Shown in pieces: positions 37,498 through 47,460 of a stretch of 64,000 bases of DNA; the stretch's first letter is position 1, and each line of letters starts with the position of its first letter. This DNA is from Clostridia bacterium (GTDB taxonomy: Bacteria; Bacillota; Clostridia; UBA1381): assembly GCA_026418715.1 (NCBI GenBank), contig JAOAAV010000003.1, forward strand, positions 1 to 64,000, read 5' to 3'. Position numbers and translations under genes: made by a program. The notes under the pieces were generated by a model that saw nothing but the letters and a program-made list of their open reading frames with translations, searched no databases and was not told where the DNA came from.

Positions 37498-38871
37498 ATG
37501 AATAAAAAAAGTATATCGCTTGTGGTTGCTTTGATGCTTGTGCTTCAAATGCTGGCGGTTCCGCTGGTTGCCGGTGCTGAAGCGTCGTATGTCTTGTTTA
37601 AGAAGACAGATTTTAGTGATGTTGCGGCGGCACCGGGTTTGCCGATTAGAATTGACGGAAATCCGTGGCTCTACAAAGGCAGCGCCACAACTACGGAATT
37701 TACTTTGCAGCAGGAAGATGGCAAGTATTTCGGTCACTTTACATCCGACAGCGTAAAAGAAGGCAAAGCGGGCGAGGGTTCTTGGTATCTGTATTACAGG
37801 AATCAAAAGAACGGAATGACGGAAAATGGTTATATTGAATTTGATATAAGGGTGAACTCCGGAGTAATTCAGTTCCAGTCAGGTTCCTATACAGACCCGA
37901 CTAAGGGTGCTGATCCATGTGCTGTTTCCATAGCTTTTAATGCAGATACTAAAAAGATTGCGGCAACGTCTGCAAACGGAAAAGTTACGGAGATAGTTTC
38001 CAACTTTAAAGCAAAAGAATGGTATAATGTATTGATTGAGATTGACAATACAAATCAGCAGTACACAGTAACGGTAAAAGATAAGGACAGCAAGGTGTAT
38101 AAGGCTGAAGCGCTGTCTTATGTACAGTCCACCTCTACAGCACCGATTATTTTTGTATTTGCATATGTAAGAAAAGCTAATGGTCACAATTTTGACCTGA
38201 CAAATGTTTCGATCGTAAAAGGAAAGTATGGAACTGCTCCTGTGGAAACAACGGCTCCCACTGCTACGCCTGCGGCAACAGCAACGGCAGCACCGACAAC
38301 AGCTCCTGTGAAAACTGCAAAATTTGAAGATATTGGAAATCACTGGGCAAAGGATACTATCATAGCAATGTATCAGGCGGATGTTATTAATGGTATATCG
38401 GAAAAGGAATTTGCTCCAGACAGACAAATCAAGAGGGCAGAGTTTATTAAGCTTATTGTTGCTATGCTGAAACTTGATACAAAAGCGGCATATGCAGGTC
38501 CGTGTACGGATGTTAAGAGTCATTGGGCTGCAGCGTATATTCAAGCTGCTGAAACAGCTGGTTTGATTGACAAGAATTTGGAAACAGGAAATCTGTTGCT
38601 TCCGGATCAAAACATTACACGTGAGGAAATGGCATCTCTTGTTACTTTAGCCGCAAAATATAAGGGTCTTGATATTTCGGGCGGCAGCATCGACAGCTTT
38701 ACGGATAAGTCAAATATTTCTGCTTGGGCGTCCAGCTATGTGTCGGGTGCAGTTAAGCTCGGAATTGTCAACGGAATGACAGATGGTAGTTTCTCACCGA
38801 AAGCTGAGGCTACGAGAGCACAAGCGGCGGTTATGGTAAGCAGACTTTTGGATAAGGTTAATAAGAAGTAA
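37498..38871 (+). CDS. Secreted protein with LamG/CBM-like N-terminal module and C-terminal SLH domains
   Basis: Signal peptide MNKKSISLVVALMLVLQMLAVPLVAGA; FEDIGNHWAKDTIIAMYQADVINGIS, TDVKSHWAAAYIQAAETAGLI, FTDKSNISAWASSYVSGAVKLGIVNG. Confidence 0.88.
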   Translation: MNKKSISLVVALMLVLQMLAVPLVAGAEASYVLFKKTDFSDVAAAPGLPIRIDGNPWLYKGSATTTEFTLQQEDGKYFGHFTSDSVKEGKAGEGSWYLYYRNQKNGMTENGYIEFDIRVNSGVIQFQSGSYTDPTKGADPCAVSIAFNADTKKIAATSANGKVTEIVSNFKAKEWYNVLIEIDNTNQQYTVTVKDKDSKVYKAEALSYVQSTSTAPIIFVFAYVRKANGHNFDLTNVSIVKGKYGTAPVETTAPTATPAATATAAPTTAPVKTAKFEDIGNHWAKDTIIAMYQADVINGISEKEFAPDRQIKRAEFIKLIVAMLKLDTKAAYAGPCTDVKSHWAAAYIQAAETAGLIDKNLETGNLLLPDQNITREEMASLVTLAAKYKGLDISGGSIDSFTDKSNISAWASSYVSGAVKLGIVNGMTDGSFSPKAEATRAQAAVMVSRLLDKVNKK

Positions 38872-38900
38872 TTGAAAGCCAAATAATTTAAAAATCTGTA

Positions 38901-38937
38901 AACCCCCCGATTGTTTTGTCAATTGGGGGGTTGTTTA
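38901..38937 (+). terminator. Intrinsic terminator
   Basis: AACCCCCCGATTG.../CAATTGGGGGGTT stem-loop. Confidence 0.7.
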
Positions 38938-38970
38938 TAGAAAGGAAACGCGGTTTAAAACGCAGCAGAG

Positions 38971-41208
38971 CTACAAAAAGGGATTACTTTCGAAAATGCG
39001 GCACACTTTGGTTAATCGTTCGCACAATCCTGTAAAACGCTCACGCTGTGTGTTGTTGTCCACCATATGATAGACTGCAGTTTCTCTCCCTACAAGGACA
39101 ACTATATCTTTGGCACGAGTGACCGCGGTATACAATAAATTTCTGCACATAAGCATAGGCGCAAAATCATAAACCGGCATAACAACAACGCCAAATTCAT
39201 TTCCTTGGCTTTTATGTACAGTGATTGCATAGGAAAGATCAAGCTCATCCAAACGGCTAAATTCGTATTCAACTATTTTTTCATTATCGAAAATGACTGT
39301 CATGCTTTTATTTTTCGTGTCGATTTTCTGTATTATGCCCATATCTCCATTAAAAATTCCGGTACCGGATTCGTTATCGGAAGTTCGTGTCCAAACCAAG
39401 TCATAATCATTTTTGGTTTGCATAACCTTGTCTCCTTCTCGAAAAAGCAGACTTCCGTACTGATATTCTTGTTTGGCATCTGAAGGAGGATTAAGACTTT
39501 TTTGAAGTTCGACATTCAAGTTTATCACACCTGTACAGCCTTTTTTCATAGGAGAGAGAACCTGTAAATCTGAGACTGGATCAAGGTTGTAGCTCTTTGG
39601 CAGACGGTGTTTGCATAGATCAACAACAGTTTCTGCAATTTCATTTGCATTATGTCTTGCCAAAAAGAAAAAGTTATTGTTTCTTTGCGTTAATAAAGGA
39701 CGTTCACCTCTGTTTATTTTATGCGCATTTACAATAATGAGGCTTTGCTCGGCTTGTCTGAAAATATGATTTAATCTAATAACAGGTACAATTTTGCTGT
39801 TTATGATATCTCTGAGTACATTTCCTGGTCCGACAGATGGAAGTTGATCTGCATCACCGGACATAATCAGTCTTGCTCCGGGCTTGATTGCTTTTATCAA
39901 CGCACACATAAGGCTTATATCAACCATACTCATCTCATCCACAATTATAACATCGGCATCCAGCGGATTGCTCTCATCATGCTCGAAAATCTGCTCATTT
40001 TGACCGAATGAAATTTTTAGAAGCCGATGAATTGTTTTGGCTTCAAGACCAGTCATTTCTGTCATGCGTTTTGCCGCACGACCTGTAGGGGCGGCAAGAG
40101 CTACGGAAAGGGAAAGCTTTTTCATAAGCTTTATAATTGTGTTTATTGTAGTAGTTTTTCCGGTACCCGGACCTCCCGTAAGTATCATAACGGCAGATTT
40201 CATAGCGCAAAACACGGCATCCTTTTGCTCGGGAGCAAGAATTATGGAACTTTCTTCCTCAACCATTTTTATAGCATTTGAAGCTTCCTCAATTGTCATG
40301 GTAAATAATTGATCATATTTTGACATATCAATAAGTTTTCTTGCCAGGGTAAGCTCGGAAAAATAAAAATGAGAAAGATAACAAGCTTCGATGCCGTCTA
40401 TGATATCAACAAAAATATCTTTGTTCAGCATAAGAGATGAAAGACCGTTTTCAATTTCAGTCTCAGCCACGGAAAGTGCTTGTGCGGCACTATTGACAAG
40501 GATTGTTTTGGGCATATAGGTATGGCCGCCTGCATATGCGGCATTGGTTAATATATACTTTATTCCTGAACGGATTCTGTACGGGCTGTTTTTGGGAATT
40601 CCCCGTATAAATGCAATGCTGTCGGCTGTTTTAAAACTTATTCCCTCTATGCGGTCAGACAAAACATATGGGTTTTCCTTAATCAAATCAAGCGCATTGC
40701 TGCCGAGAATTTTATATACCTTTGCCGCCATATTCGGAGAAATATGATACTGCTGCAAAAACATTACCAAGCTTTGCATACATTGAAGTTCTGCGAAGTC
40801 TTTTCCTATTTTAAGAGCCTTTTTCTCCGTTATACCTTTAATTTCACTAAGACGCTTAGGTTCAGTCAACATAATATTGAGAACGTTTGTTCCGAATTTT
40901 TCAATTAATTTCTTTGCGGTAGTTTGGCGAATCCCCGAGATGATGCCTGAGGAAAGATAAGTTAATAAGGCTTGTTCGTCGGTTGGAAGAATTTTTTCAT
41001 AGTAGCTTACTTTAAACTGCTCTCCGTAAGAAGCGTGGGTGACCCAGCTGCCGCTAAGATGCACACTTTCTCCGGCAGATAAAAAAGGCATATATCCTAC
41101 TGCAGTAAAAAAACCTTCATCACAGCTGTCAATTTCGCATATTGTATAGCCGTTTTCCGAATTTTGATATATAATTTCTTCTACAATTCCGCTTATTTCT
41201 TCTTCCAT
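38971..41208 (-). CDS. recD2: RecD2-type ATP-dependent helicase
   Basis: LTGGPGTGKTTTINTII Walker A, IIVDEMSMVD, MSGDADQLPSVGPGNVLRDI, YAITVHKSQGNEF. Confidence 0.95.
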   Translation of the reverse strand: MEEEISGIVEEIIYQNSENGYTICEIDSCDEGFFTAVGYMPFLSAGESVHLSGSWVTHASYGEQFKVSYYEKILPTDEQALLTYLSSGIISGIRQTTAKKLIEKFGTNVLNIMLTEPKRLSEIKGITEKKALKIGKDFAELQCMQSLVMFLQQYHISPNMAAKVYKILGSNALDLIKENPYVLSDRIEGISFKTADSIAFIRGIPKNSPYRIRSGIKYILTNAAYAGGHTYMPKTILVNSAAQALSVAETEIENGLSSLMLNKDIFVDIIDGIEACYLSHFYFSELTLARKLIDMSKYDQLFTMTIEEASNAIKMVEEESSIILAPEQKDAVFCAMKSAVMILTGGPGTGKTTTINTIIKLMKKLSLSVALAAPTGRAAKRMTEMTGLEAKTIHRLLKISFGQNEQIFEHDESNPLDADVIIVDEMSMVDISLMCALIKAIKPGARLIMSGDADQLPSVGPGNVLRDIINSKIVPVIRLNHIFRQAEQSLIIVNAHKINRGERPLLTQRNNNFFFLARHNANEIAETVVDLCKHRLPKSYNLDPVSDLQVLSPMKKGCTGVINLNVELQKSLNPPSDAKQEYQYGSLLFREGDKVMQTKNDYDLVWTRTSDNESGTGIFNGDMGIIQKIDTKNKSMTVIFDNEKIVEYEFSRLDELDLSYAITVHKSQGNEFGVVVMPVYDFAPMLMCRNLLYTAVTRAKDIVVLVGRETAVYHMVDNNTQRERFTGLCERLTKVCRIFESNPFL

Positions 41209-41272
41209 GGAATTTTACCTCATTTTGCACAAATGTCTGTGATTATATAAACATAATAAAAATATAAAAGCA

Positions 41273-41303
41273 ATAAAAAGGACACACGCTAAAGATGTGC
41301 CCT
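41273..41303 (-). terminator. Terminator of rpsF-ssb-rpsR operon
   Basis: AGGACACA/TGTGCCCT stem (minus strand: AGGGCACA...TGTGTCCT then U-rich). Confidence 0.6.
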
Positions 41304-41311
41304 AAATATTT

Positions 41312-41557
41312 TTATTCAGAAGTAAACGGAAGCAATGCAATGTGTCTTGCACGCTTAATAGCTTCCGTGAGCTGCCTTTGATGTTTTGCGCAGTTGCCGC
41401 TGATTCTTCTCGGAACAATCTTAGCTCTTTCGGTGATAAACCTTCTAAGCTTTGCTGTGTCTTTATAATCAATGCAGTCAACCTTATCTACACAAAACAC
41501 ACAAACCTTTTTCTTTACTCGCTTATTTCTTGCAGGTTTTTCTATTTTTTCAGCCAT
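41312..41557 (-). CDS. rpsR: 30S ribosomal protein S18
   Basis: [49 protein letters not shown]. Confidence 0.97.
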   Translation of the reverse strand: MAEKIEKPARNKRVKKKVCVFCVDKVDCIDYKDTAKLRRFITERAKIVPRRISGNCAKHQRQLTEAIKRARHIALLPFTSE

Positions 41558-41600
41558 AGTTTTCCCTCCTAACAATTTTCATCAATTTAACTTTTACAGA

Positions 41601-42050
41601 TTAAAACGGCAAGTCATCCTCAGAACCGTCAATTGTTGAAAATCCCATGGTATCGAAATCATCAAAATCCGGCTGGACAATTTGACCTGTGGCAGGACGA
41701 GTGTTTTGTCCGTAACCGGAGCCAGAAGAAGCTGCGGCTTTTTCACCGGTAAAATACACCTCTTCAGCGACAACTTCAGTCGCATAGTGCTTCTTTCCGT
41801 CATTGCCGTCCCAGTTTCTTGTTTGAATGCTTCCAACCAAAGCAATCATATTGCCTTTATGGAAAAACCTGCAAACAAAATCAGCCGTTTGACGCCATGC
41901 AATGCAATTAATAAAGTCTGCCGTCTGTCCGCCTTCCTTTGCGAATCTCCTATTGACCGCAACAGTGAATCTAGCGACAGAAATACCATTTGGTGTTTGA
42001 CGCATTTCAGGATCTTGGGTTAATCTGCCCATAAGAATTGCTTTGTTCAT
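41601..42050 (-). CDS. ssb: Single-stranded DNA-binding protein
   Basis: MNKAILMGRLTQDPEMRQTPNGISVARFTVAVNRRF; acidic tail DDLPF; between rpsF and rpsR. Confidence 0.97.
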   Translation of the reverse strand: MNKAILMGRLTQDPEMRQTPNGISVARFTVAVNRRFAKEGGQTADFINCIAWRQTADFVCRFFHKGNMIALVGSIQTRNWDGNDGKKHYATEVVAEEVYFTGEKAAASSGSGYGQNTRPATGQIVQPDFDDFDTMGFSTIDGSEDDLPF

Positions 42051-42103
42051 GGCTATACCCCTTTCACATTCGTTTCGATTGGGACTTTTCAAAACACAAT
42101 TAA

Positions 42104-42403
42104 TTACTTTTCATCTTTTTTGATTATGATGGTTCTCAAGATGCCATCGGTAATTCTGTAATTTCTGTCAAGCTCTTTCGGAAATTCGGAATCAGACTTG
42201 AAATTCACCAAAACATAATAGCCTTCTGTTCTGTCATTAATTTCGTAAGCAAGTCTTCTCTTGCCCCACTCATCTACAGACTCAACGCTGCCGTTTGCCG
42301 CAATAAGAGCAGTGAATTTGTCAACGAGAGCCTTCACATTCTCTTCTTCCAAGCTTGCATCAATGATAAAAATCGTTTCATAGCTGTTTAAAATTCCAGC
42401 CAT
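42104..42403 (-). CDS. rpsF: 30S ribosomal protein S6
   Basis: YETIFIIDASLEEE..VDEWGKRRLAYEINDRTEGYYVLVNF. Confidence 0.96.
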   Translation of the reverse strand: MAGILNSYETIFIIDASLEEENVKALVDKFTALIAANGSVESVDEWGKRRLAYEINDRTEGYYVLVNFKSDSEFPKELDRNYRITDGILRTIIIKKDEK

Positions 42404-42504
42404 ACTCTACACCTCCTCATGGACTTATGTCCCAAAAATCACTTTCGGGCAAGGATATTCAAGGGTATTGAACTATAGTATTATATATTAATATAAAAAT
42501 TATG

Positions 42505-42867
42505 TCAAGCTTTTTTATCGTCATTTTCCTGTCTGAGCAAAAAATCGTAATATTTTTTTAGCATTTTTTGATTATAGGGGTTTAAAATGGAGATGTCAAT
42601 AGCAAACTCGCTTTTTTTATTGGAAGTCCTTTTGCCGATATAATTTTTCTGATTGCTTCTGCAGCAAAGATAGTCAATGGACACATTAAAAAAACCTGCG
42701 ATACGTCCCCAAAGGTTAATATCGGGAATTCTTAAGCCGCCTTCCCAATTTGCAACACAAGAATGTGTTACACCCAAATAATTTGCAAATTCGCTCTGTG
42801 ATACTCCTTTTTCTTCTCTAAGTGCCTTTATTCGCTTTCCAAAAGCCAATTTTTCCTCTGATGTCAT
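42505..42867 (-). CDS. XRE-family HTH regulator
   Basis: FGKRIKALREEKGVSQSEFANYLGVTHSCVANWEGGLRIPDINLWGRIAGFFNVSIDYL; ATG at 42867. Confidence 0.9.
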   Translation of the reverse strand: MTSEEKLAFGKRIKALREEKGVSQSEFANYLGVTHSCVANWEGGLRIPDINLWGRIAGFFNVSIDYLCCRSNQKNYIGKRTSNKKSEFAIDISILNPYNQKMLKKYYDFLLRQENDDKKA

Positions 42868-43177
42868 ACAATCCCTCTCTCTATAAAAACCTTCAAAATT
42901 ATGTATCTTGCTTGAGTACAGCTCAAAGCATATTATATCAGAAAAACACAAGAAGGTAAATCAATTCTATCAAAAATTTAGATTAATAGTAAATTTCGTA
43001 AACTATTTACAAAAAGATAAGGTATATTTTTTAGAAATTTCAAATATGTTTATATTTAAGATATCAAAATTTTAATCGAATATTGGGATTTTATAAAAAT
43101 TAATGTCAAGAAATTAATAATTTTTAAATTTATGAACGGTTGTTCAAAAAAGCTAATCTATAGACAGTTAAATTGTC

Positions 43178-43207
43178 TTGACAATATTAGGTTTTTTGAT
43201 ATATAAT
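43178..43207 (+). promoter_or_regulatory. Promoter upstream of small membrane protein/secDF (TTGACA, 18 bp, TATAAT)
   Basis: TTGACA 43178-43183, TATAAT 43202-43207. Confidence 0.65.
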
Positions 43208-43265
43208 CGTCACAGTAATTTTTGCGAAAGGGATATATTGTTGGCAGAAAGGGGGAAATATACGA

Positions 43266-43682
43266 ATGAGTAAGGCGGTTTTAAAAAGGATGGCAATTGT
43301 TTTTACTGTGATACTTGTCTTAATTTCCGTCTGCCCTCTGTTCGCCGATGTTAAGGGAGATATTATTTCAACTCAGGAAGGCAATACATTTTCTTCGAAT
43401 ATCAGTGGTTCTCTGCCTCTTTATATTCTGCCGGAAGTCACACCGACCATTCGGGCAGTTAATAATGTTTCGTTTAAGCATAAGTTGATACTTTCTAGAA
43501 TGTGTCTGCCTGACGAGATTCATCCAAAGATTGATTTGTTGCAATCTCCGCTGCGTTTCCGCTCTTTTTTCAGCGGTTCTCTATTTATGGTATTAACCGT
43601 GCTTATGCTTGTCTGCATATTGCTTATATGGATTATGAAAAACGATGGGAAGAAGACGAGAATATTATATTGCTTCACATAA
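43266..43682 (+). CDS. Small two-TM protein of unknown function
   Basis: N-terminal signal/TM and C-terminal TM; overlaps 5' end region of secD ORF. Confidence 0.55.
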   Translation: MSKAVLKRMAIVFTVILVLISVCPLFADVKGDIISTQEGNTFSSNISGSLPLYILPEVTPTIRAVNNVSFKHKLILSRMCLPDEIHPKIDLLQSPLRFRSFFSGSLFMVLTVLMLVCILLIWIMKNDGKKTRILYCFT

Positions 43683-43707
43683 TTTGAAAAAAACAGGAGG
43701 TAGTTTA

Positions 43708-44967
43708 ATGAATAAGTTTAAACCGGTATTCTTCATAGTTGCACTTATTATTGTGGGTATTGCATATACAGCATTTTTCGGGATTAAAAGTTCATTTATT
43801 AATATTAAAAGCGCAAAGGAAATGCGTTATGGAATCGATATAAGAGGCGGCGTTGAAGCCGTGTATGCGCCAAAGGATCTTGACCGCAATCCAACGTCGG
43901 ATGAGCTTGAGTCCGCAAGGCAGATTATTGAAACCCGTCTTGACACTAAAAATATTTTGGACCGTGAAGTGACTGTTGACCAGCAGAATGGAACAATACT
44001 TGTACGCTTCCCGTGGAAATCGGATGAGGCGGATTTTAATCCGCAAACGGCGATTGCGGAATTGGGCGAAACGGCAAGGCTTACCTTTAGAGATCCGGAT
44101 GGAAATGTTATTGTTGAAGGTAAAAACGTAAAGAAAAGTACCACAGTTTATGATAGCACATCGCAGGAGTCCGTTGTTCATCTTGAGTTTGATGATGAAG
44201 GCAAAAAAGCCTTTTCAGATGCAACAGGCAGACTCATCAATCAAAGGATCGGTATTTATATGGACGAAACATTAATTTCCAATCCTACGGTAAAAACTCA
44301 GATTACAGAGGGACAGGCGTCTATTACAGGCTTGGAAAGTACGGAGGCCGCAAAAGCATTGGCGGACAAAATCAGCTCCGGAGCCCTTCCTTTTTCTCTT
44401 GAGTCAAAGAATCACAGCATAATAAGCCCGTCGCTTGGAAGCGGTGCGCTTAAAGTTATGGTGAATGCAGGTACGATGGCATTCATATTGGTATGTATTT
44501 TCATGCTCTTGTATTACAGACTTCCAGGCTTTGTTGCGTGCATTGCTTTGATACTTCATGTGGCAGGGCAGCTTTTGGCATTATCAGTGCCGCAGTTTAC
44601 TTTGACTCTTCCAGGTATTACCGCCGTAATTCTTTCCATAGGTATGGGCGTTGACGCAAATATTATCACTGCGGAGAGAATTAAAGAGGAGTTAAAAAAT
44701 GGAAAAACGTTAAAGGGCGCTATTGATTCGGGTTATCACAAGGCATTTACGGCGGTGTTTGACGGAAACATTACGGTATTGATTGTAGCGGTTATGCTGA
44801 TGATTTTCGGTTCGGGCACCATGCTTTCGTTCGGATATTCGCTTATTACAGGTGTAATTTTGAACTTTGTGGCAAGCGTCTTGGCGTCGAGGCTTATGAC
44901 TAAATCCTTAAGCCAGTTTGATATATTTAAAAATCCTATATTGTATGGCGCAAGGAGGGCGAAATAA
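43708..44967 (+). CDS. secD: Protein translocase subunit SecD
   Basis: YGIDIRGGVEAVY, ISSGALPFSLE, SIGMGVDANIITAERIKEEL. Confidence 0.95.
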   Translation: MNKFKPVFFIVALIIVGIAYTAFFGIKSSFINIKSAKEMRYGIDIRGGVEAVYAPKDLDRNPTSDELESARQIIETRLDTKNILDREVTVDQQNGTILVRFPWKSDEADFNPQTAIAELGETARLTFRDPDGNVIVEGKNVKKSTTVYDSTSQESVVHLEFDDEGKKAFSDATGRLINQRIGIYMDETLISNPTVKTQITEGQASITGLESTEAAKALADKISSGALPFSLESKNHSIISPSLGSGALKVMVNAGTMAFILVCIFMLLYYRLPGFVACIALILHVAGQLLALSVPQFTLTLPGITAVILSIGMGVDANIITAERIKEELKNGKTLKGAIDSGYHKAFTAVFDGNITVLIVAVMLMIFGSGTMLSFGYSLITGVILNFVASVLASRLMTKSLSQFDIFKNPILYGARRAK

Positions 44968-45896
44968 TGATTAGATTTTACTCAAAAAGATATGTGTTTG
45001 TGGGTATCTTTATTGCGATAGTTATAATCGGTATAGCTGCGTCTTTTATAAACGGAATCAATCTTGACATTCAGTTTAAAGGCGGTTCGATTTTAAAGTA
45101 TGACTATTCCGGTCAAATAGATACTGAGAAAGTATCCGGAGTTGTGCAGAGTACACTGAGTCGCTTTGCAAATTGCCAAACAACCGAGGATATTGCAACC
45201 AACGCTACAAAGCTTGTAATCAGTCTTGCGGGAAACGAAGGATTGTCCGCTCAAGATCAGGAAAAACTCGATGAGGCACTTAAAGCTGAATTTAAGGATG
45301 CGTCCCTTTCGCTTTCAGAAACATCCATTGTTGAACCGTTTATGGGTCAGCAATTTTTTAGAAGGGGAATAACGGCAGTTGTTTTATCGTTTTTGCTTAT
45401 TGTAATATACATTTGGTACAGATTTAGAAAGGTGCAGGGTTTATCTGCGGGAGTTTGCGGCATTATTGCACTGCTTCACGACGTGTTGGTAGTTTTTGTA
45501 GCATTTATTGCATTTAAAATACCGCTCAATGAAAGCTTTATTGCTGCGGCGCTGACAATTGCAGGTTATTCCATCAATGATACCATTGTTATATTCGACA
45601 GAATAAGAGAAAATACTCTGCTGCGTACAAAGAACAAAATGTCAACGGAGGAGCTTGTGGATACAAGTATTACACAATCGTTGGTGCGTTCCATAAATAC
45701 GAGTTTATCAACTCTTATAAGTATTGTCATCGTGTATATATTCGCAATGCTGTACGGAATTTCATCGATTAAGAATTTCGCATTGCCGCTTTCGTTCGGT
45801 ATAATAAGCGGAGCATATTCGTCTATTTGTATAGCGGGACCGATTTGGGTTGCATGGCAAAATTATAAGGCAAATAAGCTTGCTGCCGCAAAATAA
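44967..45896 (+). CDS. secF: Protein translocase subunit SecF
   Basis: NLDIQFKGGSIL, AALTIAGYSINDTIVIFDRIREN, RSINTSLSTL. Confidence 0.95.
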   Translation: MIRFYSKRYVFVGIFIAIVIIGIAASFINGINLDIQFKGGSILKYDYSGQIDTEKVSGVVQSTLSRFANCQTTEDIATNATKLVISLAGNEGLSAQDQEKLDEALKAEFKDASLSLSETSIVEPFMGQQFFRRGITAVVLSFLLIVIYIWYRFRKVQGLSAGVCGIIALLHDVLVVFVAFIAFKIPLNESFIAAALTIAGYSINDTIVIFDRIRENTLLRTKNKMSTEELVDTSITQSLVRSINTSLSTLISIVIVYIFAMLYGISSIKNFALPLSFGIISGAYSSICIAGPIWVAWQNYKANKLAAAK

Positions 45897-46043
45897 TATA
45901 AAGCAAAGTCATTTTAGGCTGTCGACACTTTGTCGACAGCCTAAAAAATGCACAGATCTTTTGCAACAACCAAAAAATTTAAAGTCTGATCTGAATAAAT
46001 TTTTGTTAGGACTGTTTTTCATAACAAAATTTTGGATTTTAAG

Positions 46044-46079
46044 CTGCCTCTGGCGATATGTGTGTCAGAGGCAGTTTTT
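46044..46079 (+). terminator. Intrinsic terminator downstream of secF
   Basis: CTGCCTCTG/CAGAGGCAG stem, T5 tract. Confidence 0.75.
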
Positions 46080-46104
46080 GATTGAGGTTGAGGCTAAAAC
46101 TTCC

Positions 46105-46149
46105 TGAAAAAACAAGCCATAAACAAAAGTGCTTATGGCTTGTTTTTTT
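46105..46149. terminator. Bidirectional terminator
   Basis: AACAAGCCATAA/TTATGGCTTGTT flanked by A run and T run. Confidence 0.75.
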
Positions 46150-46154
46150 CGCTG

Positions 46155-47456
46155 CTACATTATTTGCTTTGAGAACAGAAAACCTGTCAAATAAATTCCT
46201 AAGAGGACTGAAAAACCGATGGTAATCATCTTATCAGACCATTCGTGCCTTTCGGCAAAATCCCCTAAAAAGACAAAGAGAGGAATTGCGGCTGATACAT
46301 ATCTTCCGGCGCTTATAAGCCATGTTACGGAGCAATTTACAACCAAATACGCAGCCAGGTATATGACATAGATGCTTCTGTGTCTGCGTGCGGCATATAC
46401 TAAAGCCGCAAGCGAAAAAATGATAACGAAAGCCTCGGGAAGCCATATTGCACTTTTGATTAAAGGTTCTGCATCAGAAGAAAAAGCGTTTTTAACAATT
46501 TGTGCAATTGTCTTTCCAAAATAACAATTCTCATGATACCAGTACTTGTGCTGGTACTCAAGGAAGGCGAACGCATTTCCAGTTACACGGTAGTTTGCAA
46601 ATAAATAGATAATGGTACCCAAAGGTATAAGAACTATGAAAAAAGCTTTTGAATATATATCCTTCCACAGAGTGTGCCATTTGCCTTCTCTGATTTTTGC
46701 AAATGGTTCGCAGGATTCGCACCATTCCAAGGCGGCGGGAATGACGATAAAGACGCCTATGAGTCTGGAAAGTGCGGAGAGTATGCCCCAAAATGCGGCG
46801 TTTTTCCAGTTGTGTGTGCGGATATAATAAAATGCAGCGGCGGTAGTCATAAAAAATGTACTCTCTGTCATCATTGAACCGTAAAAAAGAGAAAAAGGGA
46901 ATACGGATATGTAAACGACAGCTTTTTTTGCAGCACTTTTGCCGTAATCTGCTGCAGCAAGCGCATATAAATAACAACAGCCGATAGAGTAGCAGAGGCT
47001 TGATGTAAAAAGTGCGGAAAATAGATAATTTCTGAAAATAAAATTTAAAATTCTCATAAGATAAGGGTAAAGAGGGAAAAATGCAAGTGTTGTATAATCT
47101 CCGTTTTCGGTATACCCAGTGTACCCGCCGGCCGCGATTCTCAAATAGTTGTTTGCGTCCCATTGCCTCCATTGATTTAAAAAGCTTTCAAAGGTTATGG
47201 CTTTGTCAGTTGTAAACAGCATTATTGAAAGGGCGCTTGCGAGATAAATAAAAATGCGAAACAAGACGCAATATAAAAAGACCTTTTTTATTTCATCAAA
47301 GGTTACGGTATCGCCCGTACGGGACTGTTCTTTTAGAGTAAAAAAATCCGAGAGCTTGCCTTTTCCAAAAGAAATTCCGGAATATTTGAGCGTTATAAGG
47401 AAGCTGACAGCTACGGAGCCAAAAACCGCAGCACTCGCCAAAATATTTACAATCAT
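46155..47456 (-). CDS. PIG-V/COG5542-like membrane mannosyltransferase
   Basis: Multi-TM; QWRQWDANNYLRIAAGGYTG..LAFFPLYPYLMRI typical of PIG-V-like proteins. Confidence 0.75.
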   Translation of the reverse strand: MIVNILASAAVFGSVAVSFLITLKYSGISFGKGKLSDFFTLKEQSRTGDTVTFDEIKKVFLYCVLFRIFIYLASALSIMLFTTDKAITFESFLNQWRQWDANNYLRIAAGGYTGYTENGDYTTLAFFPLYPYLMRILNFIFRNYLFSALFTSSLCYSIGCCYLYALAAADYGKSAAKKAVVYISVFPFSLFYGSMMTESTFFMTTAAAFYYIRTHNWKNAAFWGILSALSRLIGVFIVIPAALEWCESCEPFAKIREGKWHTLWKDIYSKAFFIVLIPLGTIIYLFANYRVTGNAFAFLEYQHKYWYHENCYFGKTIAQIVKNAFSSDAEPLIKSAIWLPEAFVIIFSLAALVYAARRHRSIYVIYLAAYLVVNCSVTWLISAGRYVSAAIPLFVFLGDFAERHEWSDKMITIGFSVLLGIYLTGFLFSKQIM

Positions 47457-47460
47457 ACGC

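Noticed and set aside
37879-38610. 243-aa minus-strand ORF opposite the SLH gene
   Set aside because: Cys/Arg-rich low-complexity translation, antisense to a well supported secreted protein; spurious.
46558-47172. 204-aa minus-strand ORF overlapping the PIG-V-like gene
   Set aside because: Alternate frame of the same strand; arginine/phenylalanine-rich translation, no start support.
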